A stretch of 64,000 bases of DNA. Source: Nitrospirillum sp034427435 (GTDB taxonomy: Bacteria; Pseudomonadota; Alphaproteobacteria; Azospirillales; Azospirillaceae). Shown here piece after piece: positions 15,655-22,829 of the stretch; position 1 is the first letter of the stretch, and each line of letters begins with the position of its first letter. The stretch lies in contig NZ_JAXQNP010000003.1 of assembly GCF_034427435.1 (NCBI RefSeq), forward strand, positions 248,001 through 312,000, read 5' to 3'. The notes beneath the pieces are model-generated. The model worked only from the letters and a program-made list of their open reading frames with translations. It did not search any database and was not told the DNA's origin. A program made the translations under genes and the position numbers.

Positions 15655-16902
15655 ATGCCGCTGTCGATAGTGTCGCAGCCCAGGTCCGCAGTGGTGTCCC
15701 ATGCGCTGGTGTCCATGACCGTCGATCCGTCCGCCCCCGAGGCAGCCCCCCTTCCTGCCATCACCACCTTGGCCGCGCCGCCGTCTGACGACACGCCGCC
15801 GCAGGGCGCTGCGGCGGTCAACGCGCCGGTGGACGAGCTGTCCATCCTGCGCGCGGTCGAGGGCTGGCTGGCCCAGGGCCAGGCGGCGGCCATCGCCACC
15901 GTCATCGACACCTGGGGCTCCTCCCCCCGGCCGGTGGGCAGCAAGCTGGCGGTGGACGCGGCGGGCACCATGATCGGCTCCGTCTCCGGCGGCTGTGTCG
16001 AGGGCGCGGTGGTGGAAGAGGCCTTGCGCGCGCTGGAGGATGGGGAGCCGCGGCTGCTGACCTTCGGCGTGCCCGATGAGCGGGCGTGGGAGGTCGGGCT
16101 GGCCTGCGGCGGCACCGTGCGCATCTACGTCGCCCCCGTCGGCCCCGGCCATGGCGCCACGCGCCGGCGGCTGCTCTCCGCCCTGCTGGCCGCCGCGGAC
16201 GCCAAGCGGCCGGCCGCGCTGGTGACCGACCTCGCCACGGGGCAGCAAACCTTGGTGGAGGCCGACCGCCAGCAGGGCGAAACCGCCCTGCCCGACGACA
16301 TCCGCGCCCAGGTGCTCGACGCCCTGGCCCGCGACCGCTCCACCCTCATCACCCCCCGTGACACGGAAGGAGAGGAAGCGGAAGGGGAATGGTTCGCGCA
16401 GGTGTGGAACCCGCCCCTGCGCCTGGTCCTGGTGGGGGCCGTGCACATCGCCCAGGCGCTGGCGCCCATGGCCCGGATGGCCGGCTATGAGGTGATCGTG
16501 GTGGACCCGCGCGCCGCCTTCGCCAGTGCGGCCCGCTTTCCCGACGCCGCCGGGATCACGCTGGTACGGGAATGGCCGGATGACGCCGTGGCGGCCCTGG
16601 CGCCCGACCGGCGCACCGCCGTGGTCACCCTGACCCACGACGCCAAGCTGGACGAGCCGGCCCTGCGCGCCGCCCTGGAAAGCGACGCCTTCTTCATCGG
16701 CGCCCTGGGCAGCCGCAAGACGCATCAGCGGCGGTTGGACCGCATGGCCGACTTCGGCCCCACGGCGCTGGAGCGCATCCATGGCCCCGTCGGCCTGGAC
16801 ATCGGCGCCCTGACCCCGGCGGAAATCGCCGTCTCCATCCTGGCGCAGGTGACCCTGGCCCTGCGCGGCGCCAAGGCCGAGCGCATCGGCGCGGGGCGCT
16901 GA
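15655..16902 (+). CDS. XdhC/CoxI-family molybdenum-hydroxylase maturation protein
   Basis: After about 55 low-complexity residues comes the XdhC_CoxI domain (AAIATVIDTWGSSPRPVGSKLAV, 'GSVSGGCVEGAVVEEA', 'GLACGGTVRIYV'). The C-terminal Rossmann XdhC_C domain follows ('LRLVLVGAVHIAQALAPMARMAGYEVIVVDPRA', 'FIGALGSRKTHQRR', 'GLDIGALTPAEIAVSILAQV'). XdhC binds molybdenum cofactor and promotes its sulfuration before insertion into xanthine-dehydrogenase-type enzymes. The fusion of both domains in 415 residues is the usual full-length form. ATG 15655 follows GGGAAAGAC. The MoeA/MocA-like gene begins 4 bases after its stop, which implies one operon. Confidence 0.9.
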   Translation: MPLSIVSQPRSAVVSHALVSMTVDPSAPEAAPLPAITTLAAPPSDDTPPQGAAAVNAPVDELSILRAVEGWLAQGQAAAIATVIDTWGSSPRPVGSKLAVDAAGTMIGSVSGGCVEGAVVEEALRALEDGEPRLLTFGVPDERAWEVGLACGGTVRIYVAPVGPGHGATRRRLLSALLAAADAKRPAALVTDLATGQQTLVEADRQQGETALPDDIRAQVLDALARDRSTLITPRDTEGEEAEGEWFAQVWNPPLRLVLVGAVHIAQALAPMARMAGYEVIVVDPRAAFASAARFPDAAGITLVREWPDDAVAALAPDRRTAVVTLTHDAKLDEPALRAALESDAFFIGALGSRKTHQRRLDRMADFGPTALERIHGPVGLDIGALTPAEIAVSILAQVTLALRGAKAERIGAGR

Positions 16903-16906
16903 CGCC

Positions 16907-18565
16907 ATGCTGTTCGGCCCCCTGCCCGTCGCCGATGCCGAGGGGACCGTGCTGGCCCATAGCCTGAAGGCCGGGGCGTTGCGCTATCCCAAGGGACGGC
17001 GGCTGACATCGGCCGATCTCGCGGACCTGGCCGCCGCCGGCGTGACCGAAGTGGTCGCCGTGCGGCTGGAGGCGGGCGACGTGGGGGAGGATGCGGCCGC
17101 CTCCCAGGTGGCCGCCGCCATCGCCGGTCCGGGATTGGCCTTGACGCGGGCCGCCACCGGCCGCGTCAACCTGATGGCGGAGCGCGCCGGCCTGCTGCTG
17201 GTGGACGCCGCGCGCCTCACCCGCCTGAACCGGGTTCATGAGGCGGTGACAGTCGCCACCGTGGCCGCGCATGCCCCCCTGGAGGCGGGGGCCATGGCCG
17301 CCACCGTCAAGATCATCCCCTTCGCCGTACCGGCCGAGTTGCTCACCCGCGTGACGGCGGTCGCCACCGGCGATAGCTCGGCCGATGCCGGGCCCATCCT
17401 GCGCCTGGCCCCGTGGCGCGGCGTCCGCGCCGGCCTGGTGCAGACCCGTCTGCCCGGCCTGAAGGCCGTCACCCTGGACAAGACCGCCGGGGTCACCGCC
17501 GCCCGCCTGGCCCAGGTGGGCGGGACCCTGGTGGCCGAACGGCGCACGGCCCATGACGCGGCGTCCGTGGCCGGCGCGCTGGAGGCGCTTGCGGGCCTGA
17601 ACCTGGACCTGCTGCTGGTCATCGGCGCCTCCGCCATCACCGACCGGCGCGACGTCCTGCCCACCGGCATCGAGCGCGCGGGCGGCGAGCTGCTGCATTT
17701 CGGCATGCCGGTGGACCCCGGCAACCTGATGCTGCTGGCCCGGCTGGGTGGCGTGCCGGTGCTGGGCCTGCCGGGCTGCGCCCGCTCCCCCCGCGTCAAC
17801 GGCTTCGACTGGATCCTGCAGCGCATCGCCGCCGGGGTGGAGGTCACGCCGGACGACATCATGGGCATGGGCGTCGGCGGCCTGCTGAACGACATCCCCA
17901 GCCGCCCCATGCCGCGCCAGCGCGTGGCACCCGCCAACATGCCGGCGGAGGCGCCGCCAGCCGTCACCACCCTGGTGCTGGCGGCGGGGTCCGCGCGGCG
18001 CATGGGCAGCAACAAGCTGCTGGCCGATTACGCCGGGCGTCCGCTGGTGTGGCATGCGGTGACGGCGGCGCTGTCGGCCAACCCGGGCCGGGTCACGGTG
18101 GTGCTGGGCCACCAGGCGACCGAGGTGCGGGCCGCGCTAGCCGGGCTGGCGGTCCGCTTCATCGAGGCGCCGGACCACGCGATGGGGCTCAGCGCCTCCC
18201 TCAAGGCCGGCTTGGCCAGTCTGGACGCCGGCGCGGCGGGCGTGCTGGTCTGCCTGGGCGACATGCCGCGCGTGACCGCGGACCTGCAGCGCCGGCTGCT
18301 GGCACGGTTCCGGCAAGGGCATGGTCGCGCCATCGTGGTGCCGGTGGCGGACGGGCGACGCGGCAATCCGGTGCTGTGGCCGGCAGACCTGATCCCCGCC
18401 ATGGCCGGGATCAGCGGTGACCAAGGCGCCCGCGGGCTGCTGGCGCTTCATGCCGACCACGTGGCGGAGGTGCCGGCTGACAGCGGCGTTCACCTGGACG
18501 TGGACACGCCCGACGCGCTGGCCGCCCTGCGCGACCTGGCCCCCCTGGCGGAATCGCTCGCCTGA
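16907..18565 (+). CDS. Molybdopterin-binding/MocA-like nucleotidyltransferase fusion
   Basis: Residues 1-335 form a MoeA/MogA-like molybdopterin-binding half (starting 'PVADAEGTVLAHSLKAG', with 'TGDSSADAGPIL' and 'GMPVDPGNLMLLARLGGVPVLGLPGCARSP'). From about residue 350 there is a MobA/MocA-type nucleotidyltransferase with 'LVLAAGSARRMGSNKLLA', the acidic 'CLGDMPRV' and 'GRRGNPVLWP'. MocA links CTP to molybdopterin to give the cytosine dinucleotide form used by CO-dehydrogenase and xanthine-dehydrogenase relatives. This two-domain protein is a known alphaproteobacterial architecture. It sits 4 bases after xdhC. Confidence 0.88.
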   Translation: MLFGPLPVADAEGTVLAHSLKAGALRYPKGRRLTSADLADLAAAGVTEVVAVRLEAGDVGEDAAASQVAAAIAGPGLALTRAATGRVNLMAERAGLLLVDAARLTRLNRVHEAVTVATVAAHAPLEAGAMAATVKIIPFAVPAELLTRVTAVATGDSSADAGPILRLAPWRGVRAGLVQTRLPGLKAVTLDKTAGVTAARLAQVGGTLVAERRTAHDAASVAGALEALAGLNLDLLLVIGASAITDRRDVLPTGIERAGGELLHFGMPVDPGNLMLLARLGGVPVLGLPGCARSPRVNGFDWILQRIAAGVEVTPDDIMGMGVGGLLNDIPSRPMPRQRVAPANMPAEAPPAVTTLVLAAGSARRMGSNKLLADYAGRPLVWHAVTAALSANPGRVTVVLGHQATEVRAALAGLAVRFIEAPDHAMGLSASLKAGLASLDAGAAGVLVCLGDMPRVTADLQRRLLARFRQGHGRAIVVPVADGRRGNPVLWPADLIPAMAGISGDQGARGLLALHADHVAEVPADSGVHLDVDTPDALAALRDLAPLAESLA

Positions 18566-18585
18566 AGCGGCGCCATGACGGGGGG

Positions 18586-19800
18586 TCAGTTCATGCGCCA
18601 GCCCAGGCGGAAATCCTGGCTGAACGGATCGGCGTGGGCGACGGCCGCCGCCAGGATGGTCAGGCGCGTCAGGCGGCGCTTCAGCGCGGCCCGCCCCGGA
18701 TCGCCCACCACCTGCAGCCATTCGGAAACCCGCGTGGCGTCGACCACGTTGCAGGACAGCACATGCAGGATGGCGGCGTCCGCATCCATCGTGCTTTCCC
18801 GGGGCATGCGGTAGATCAGGCCGGCGCACAGCAGGCGCAGCCGCTCATACTCCTCCCCCGTCAGGGTGCCGTTGCCGGACCGTTGCGACACCTGGCCGGC
18901 GAGGAAGGCATCCACGGCCACGATGCGATCGGCCCAGGGCGACCGCAGCAGGGCGTGTTGCGCCGCCTCATCCAGGGGGGCCAGCAGGGCCTCCAGCTGC
19001 TGGTCCACCACCAGCGGCGCCTCGGCGTAGTGGGAGAAGTCCAGTTTTTCCACCAGTTCGGGCGGCAGGCCCTCGACCGCGTATCGCTTCCAGGCGGCGG
19101 CCTTCTGGGCGTGGACCATGGGCAGGTCCGTCAGCCTGTCGAAGGGCACATCCTCCTGCCCTTCGCGCAGCAGGGTGATGCGCAGCGGCGCCTGACGCAC
19201 CGGCACCATGGCCACGCGGTCCAAGTAATGGCGCAGCACCACCTCCGGCTGGAACACCGGCCGCTCATGTCCCTCCATCCCCCGGGGCAGCCAGGTGGCG
19301 AAGGCGGCATAGAGGCGCATGAAGGGCGGGCGGCCGAACGCGAACTGGTCGTTGTACCCGGCGGCCGGCGCCCAGTTGTCGGGGGTGATCAGTCCGGGGG
19401 TACGGAACCAATCCTCGGGCAGGGTGTCATCGAAACGGCTGTCATAGCGCACCCGGATGATGGCGTCGAAGGGGGCCGCCTTGCCGTCCGGCCCCTTATG
19501 GCCCAGCGCCAGGGTCAGGACCTGCTGCACGGCATGAAACATGTCGAAGATGAAAAAGGGCGGGCGGTAGTGCCACCGCTCCGCCATGCGCCGCTTCTCC
19601 GCAGCGAAGGGCGGACGCGCCGTCACCAGGTGGGCGGCCGGCTGGTAGGCGGCCAGAATCTCCGCCCGTTCCGCCTCCGGCACCTCATCCCACAGATGCA
19701 GGAAGGTGGTGACCTCATGGCCGGCCACAAAGCGGCGCAGGCTGTCGATGCAATGACGCCAGGTCCGCGGCTGGCCGCTCAGGCACAAGGCGACGCGCAT
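18586..19800 (-). CDS. Glycosyltransferase-like protein of unknown specificity
   Basis: The 404-residue protein starts 'MRVALCLSGQPRTWRHCIDSLRRFV' and continues with 'FDAIIRVRYDSRFDD' and 'NDQFAFGRPPFMRLYAAFATWL'. These are features of a family of bacterial glycosyltransferase-like proteins in which an 'RYD' segment resembles a DxD nucleotide-sugar site. There is no signal peptide or membrane helix. ATG 19800 was chosen because GGAAGGA lies 6 bases upstream; an ATG at 19806 is the alternative. The family call comes from memory of the N-terminal pattern and the substrate is unknown. Confidence 0.6.
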   Translation of the reverse strand: MRVALCLSGQPRTWRHCIDSLRRFVAGHEVTTFLHLWDEVPEAERAEILAAYQPAAHLVTARPPFAAEKRRMAERWHYRPPFFIFDMFHAVQQVLTLALGHKGPDGKAAPFDAIIRVRYDSRFDDTLPEDWFRTPGLITPDNWAPAAGYNDQFAFGRPPFMRLYAAFATWLPRGMEGHERPVFQPEVVLRHYLDRVAMVPVRQAPLRITLLREGQEDVPFDRLTDLPMVHAQKAAAWKRYAVEGLPPELVEKLDFSHYAEAPLVVDQQLEALLAPLDEAAQHALLRSPWADRIVAVDAFLAGQVSQRSGNGTLTGEEYERLRLLCAGLIYRMPRESTMDADAAILHVLSCNVVDATRVSEWLQVVGDPGRAALKRRLTRLTILAAAVAHADPFSQDFRLGWRMN

Positions 19801-19893
19801 ACCCATTCCTTCCCTCAGAAACCCTTGTCCCAGCACCGACCGGTCCCCGGGACGGGCCCAGAATGGATTTATCATCGCCCCCGAACAAGCATA

Positions 19894-19922
19894 TTGACAC
19901 CAGCCCCCCATCCCTCTACAAA
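19894..19922 (+). promoter_or_regulatory. Promoter of the tandem tRNA-Val genes
   Basis: TTGACA at 19894-19899 and TACAAA at 19917-19922 are exactly 17 bases apart, a near-consensus sigma-70 promoter. Transcription would start about 10 bases before the first tRNA. Confidence 0.7.
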
Positions 19923-19939
19923 CCGCCCCCACGACGGAT

Positions 19940-20014
19940 GGGCGCGTAGCTCAGCGGGAGAGCATCGCCTTCACACGGCGGGGGTCGTAGGTTCAATCCC
20001 TACCGCGCCCACCA
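19940..20014 (+). tRNA. tRNA-Val (anticodon CAC), copy 1
   Basis: The 75-base gene folds into a full cloverleaf: acceptor stem GGGCGCG with CGCGCCC, D-stem GCTC/GAGC, anticodon loop TTCACAC with CAC, T-arm GTAGG-TTCAATC-CCTAC. The terminal CCA is encoded. It reads GTG codons. Confidence 0.95.
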
Positions 20015-20086
20015 TCCTTCGAAACCAGTACGATCAACACCTTAGATCGCACTGCCGCCAGCGCAGACTGGCAAGCCCGGACGGAT

Positions 20087-20161
20087 GGGCGCGTAGCTCA
20101 GCGGGAGAGCATCGCCTTCACACGGCGGGGGTCGTAGGTTCAATCCCTACCGCGCCCACCA
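20087..20161 (+). tRNA. tRNA-Val (anticodon CAC), copy 2
   Basis: This copy is identical to the first over all 75 bases and starts 147 bases downstream. A few flanking bases match as well (GACGGAT before, ATCC after), which points to a recent tandem duplication. It is probably transcribed from the same promoter. Confidence 0.95.
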
Positions 20162-20231
20162 TCCGTCCCCTTCTCCAGACATACCAAATCGAGCGACGGC
20201 GCCAGGGCGGCGCCCTCTACGGCATGCCCCG

Positions 20232-20993
20232 TCAGGCGATGCCGATGTCGCGCGCCAGGCTCAGGAAATGCAGGCCGCAATCGACGGCGATGTCCTGGTC
20301 GGTGATGGTGTCGTGGTTCAGCAGGAAGACAACGGCGTCGGCCACCTGCTGCGCATCCGGCGCGCGGTCCAGGGGGTTGCGGCGGCTCAGGCGCTGGAAC
20401 TCCGCCTCATCCTGGCCGGGTGCCGGCAGGACATAGCCGGGGGAGACGGTGTTGACCCGCACGCTGGGCGCCAAGGCGCGGGCCAGCACGCGCGACGCAC
20501 CGGCCAGCGCGTACTTGGACAGGGTGTAGGACAGGTGGTCCGGGTTGGGATTGGCCAGCTTGAAATCCAAGATATTGACCACCGCCCCCCGCTGGTCTGT
20601 CCCTTCCGCCGCCAGCCCCTGATGCAGGGCGCGGATCAGCAGCACGGGCGCCAGGGTGTTGACCGTCTGGTGCGTCAGGAATCCCGGCGCCGTAAGGCTG
20701 GCGGCGTCATCCCATTCGAACAGCGAGGCGGAGTTGACCAGGCCCTGGATGGCCTGGCCGGCGGCGCTGGCCGCCTGTGGCAGCAGGGTTTCCACCTGGG
20801 CCGGTTCGGCCAGATCGGCCCGCACCACCACAGCCCGGCGGCCCAGCGCCCGCACCTCCTCCGCTGTGGCCTCGGCGGCCTCCGCCGAAGCGTGGCAATG
20901 CAGGGCCAGGTCCCAGCCCGCCCCCGCCGCCGTCAGCGCGATCAGGCGCCCCAGGCGCTTGGCCCCACCCGTCACCAGCAGCCAGCGGCTCAT
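20232..20993 (-). CDS. SDR oxidoreductase, pteridine-reductase/FolM-like
   Basis: The 253-residue protein has the short-chain dehydrogenase NADP site (TGGAKRLG near residue 8), 'LVNSASLFEWDD' in place of the usual NNAG, and the catalytic pair in YTLSK. The 'NSAS-F' motif and the Lys-Arg in the cofactor loop are typical of pteridine reductases and FolM-type dihydromonapterin reductases, which reduce pterins or dihydrofolate with NADPH. ATG 20993 gives the standard SDR N-terminus; the 31 residues above do not fit. It is divergent from the binding-protein gene. Confidence 0.75.
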   Translation of the reverse strand: MSRWLLVTGGAKRLGRLIALTAAGAGWDLALHCHASAEAAEATAEEVRALGRRAVVVRADLAEPAQVETLLPQAASAAGQAIQGLVNSASLFEWDDAASLTAPGFLTHQTVNTLAPVLLIRALHQGLAAEGTDQRGAVVNILDFKLANPNPDHLSYTLSKYALAGASRVLARALAPSVRVNTVSPGYVLPAPGQDEAEFQRLSRRNPLDRAPDAQQVADAVVFLLNHDTITDQDIAVDCGLHFLSLARDIGIA

Positions 20994-21210
20994 GACCCGC
21001 ACCCCGCGCAGGCATGGGCGTTCCGGCGAAAGGAGAGGCGGCACGGCATGGTCGGGAGGGACTTTCCAGCGTAAGGGGTTAACCACCCTGGAGTCTTATA
21101 GGGCCGCCTTCCCCGGCCGCAAGCCGCAAATCCCGCCGCCGCTTCCGCCCGCCGGCATCTGTGGGTATGCTCCGCCCCCGTCGACCATCGAGAGAGATGA
21201 GGGAGCCCCC

Positions 21211-22206
21211 ATGCCTGCCCGTCACCCCCGCCGCGCCCTGCTGAAGGCCGGCCTGGCGCTGGCCGCCCTGTTGACCGCCCCGGTCCTGAGCCACCCCGCC
21301 CGCGCCGCCGAGAAGCTGGTGTTCATGCTGGACTGGCAGGCGGAGGCCGAACACGGCGGCTATTTCCAGGCGGTGGCGGAGGGCCTGTACCAGAAGGCCG
21401 GGCTGGACGTGACCATCGTGCCCGGCGGCCCGGGGATGAGCGCGCAGCAGATGCTGGCCGCCGGCAAGATCGACGGCACCATAGGCTCCAACGCCTTCTA
21501 CGTGCTGAACCTGGTGGAGGCGGGCGCCAAGGTGAAGGCGGTGGCGGCCATGTTCCAGAAGGACCCCACCATCCTGATGGCGCATGCCCAGAACACCGGC
21601 AGCCTGGCGGACCTGAAGGGCCGCCCCATCTTCCTGGGCGACCCCAGCATCAACACCCTGTGGCGCTGGCTGAAGAGCAAGTACCCCTATGAAGACGGCC
21701 AGATCCGCCGCTACACCGGCAGCCTGGCGCCCTTCCTCACCACCCCTACCGCGGCGGCCCAGGGCTATGTCACCAGCGAGCCGCTGATCGCCAAGAAGGC
21801 CGGGGCGGACGTGAAAGTCTTCCTGCTGGCCGACCAGGGCTATGACGGCTACAGCGGCCTGGTGATGTTCAACGACGCCTATATCCAGGCCCATCCGGCG
21901 GCGGTGAAGGCCTTCGTCGCCGCCACGGCGGAGGGCTGGCGCAACTACCTGCACGGCGACGCGGCCGCCGCCGACGCCCTGATCCGCAAGTCCAACCCCG
22001 ACATGGACGCGGAAACCCTGGCCTATGGCCGCAAGGCCCTGGTGGACAACGGCATCGTGGAGGGCTCGCCAGCGGCGCCGGACGCCGTCGGCCGCATGAC
22101 CGCCGCCCGCTGGGACAGCTTCACCGGTGAGATGAAGCGATTGGGCATCTACAAGGCAGGCACCGACTGGAAGGCCGGGGTCGATTTAGAGCCAACCAGT
22201 CATTGA
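21211..22206 (+). CDS. ABC transporter substrate-binding protein, NMT1/THI5-like
   Basis: The 331-residue protein has an N-terminal twin-arginine-like signal (RRALLKAGLALAALLTAPVLS, cut near residue 32). The mature start 'KLVFMLDWQAEAEHGGYFQAVAEGLYQKAGLDVTI' is the hallmark of NMT1/THI5-like binding proteins, which bind pyrimidine (thiamine precursor), riboflavin-related or sulfonate-type ligands. It ends with 'TDWKAGVDLEPTSH'. GAGGGAG lies 6 bases before the ATG. No permease or ATPase gene is next to it, so its transporter must be encoded elsewhere or it is an orphan. No TPP riboswitch was found upstream. Confidence 0.85.
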   Translation: MPARHPRRALLKAGLALAALLTAPVLSHPARAAEKLVFMLDWQAEAEHGGYFQAVAEGLYQKAGLDVTIVPGGPGMSAQQMLAAGKIDGTIGSNAFYVLNLVEAGAKVKAVAAMFQKDPTILMAHAQNTGSLADLKGRPIFLGDPSINTLWRWLKSKYPYEDGQIRRYTGSLAPFLTTPTAAAQGYVTSEPLIAKKAGADVKVFLLADQGYDGYSGLVMFNDAYIQAHPAAVKAFVAATAEGWRNYLHGDAAAADALIRKSNPDMDAETLAYGRKALVDNGIVEGSPAAPDAVGRMTAARWDSFTGEMKRLGIYKAGTDWKAGVDLEPTSH

Positions 22207-22260
22207 GTTCACATCACTTTTCTCATAAAATTATATCTTATAAACTAAAATAAAGAGAAA

Positions 22261-22821
22261 ATGATGGCCATTAACATAGATTCATATCTGTCAGAAACCC
22301 TGCAGCAAAGTATTATTCCCGGCATCATTACCTTAATTGCCGCCGGCATTAAGATAATTCTGACGCCAAAATCGAGGATAAAATGGGGATTTTCTCATGG
22401 ATTTGTTTTTTCTGTTCAACATGACAAAACAAAAGCACCTGCATTATATTATACAAAAACATTATTTATTAGAAATAGCGGGAGAGCGCAAGCCGAAAAT
22501 GTAGAAATTATTTTTGGATCTGAGCCAGAACATTTTCAGATTTGGCCTTCTATTATATACAAAACAAATAAGAATCCAGAAGGCCATTTCGCCATTCAAA
22601 TTGAAAGCTTGGCCCCAGGCGAGCATTTTTCAATAGAAATGCTGTCAATCCACGAACTTCCACTTATTTTACGCGCACGCTCCAAAGCCGGAGATGGGGA
22701 AAATGTTAATTTTATCCCCATGGAGTCAATTAAAAAATGGAAAATACAAATAGTCGTTCTTCTTATTTGGCTTGGAATATTTAGCATATTCCAAAATATT
22801 TATATTTACATTCTGAAATAG
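22261..22821 (+). CDS. AT-rich orphan membrane protein
   Basis: This 186-residue protein has hydrophobic helices near residues 18-33 and at the C-terminus (IQIVVLLIWLGIFSIFQNIYIYIL), with a soluble beta-rich part between ('TKTLFIRNSGRAQAENVEIIF') that resembles a small extracytoplasmic beta-sandwich. The gene and its flanks are strongly AT-rich with many A- and T-ending codons, unlike every neighbour, which suggests recent transfer. The SD is weak (AAAGAGAAA). No family was recognised. Confidence 0.65.
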   Translation: MMAINIDSYLSETLQQSIIPGIITLIAAGIKIILTPKSRIKWGFSHGFVFSVQHDKTKAPALYYTKTLFIRNSGRAQAENVEIIFGSEPEHFQIWPSIIYKTNKNPEGHFAIQIESLAPGEHFSIEMLSIHELPLILRARSKAGDGENVNFIPMESIKKWKIQIVVLLIWLGIFSIFQNIYIYILK

Positions 22822-22829
22822 ATTCCAAT

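Noticed and set aside
19940..20161. Direct repeats as a possible CRISPR array
   Set aside because: The repeats are two complete tRNA genes with correct cloverleaves and only one spacer.
21090..21210. TPP riboswitch before the THI5-like gene
   Set aside because: The conserved CUGAGA and the other core elements are absent.
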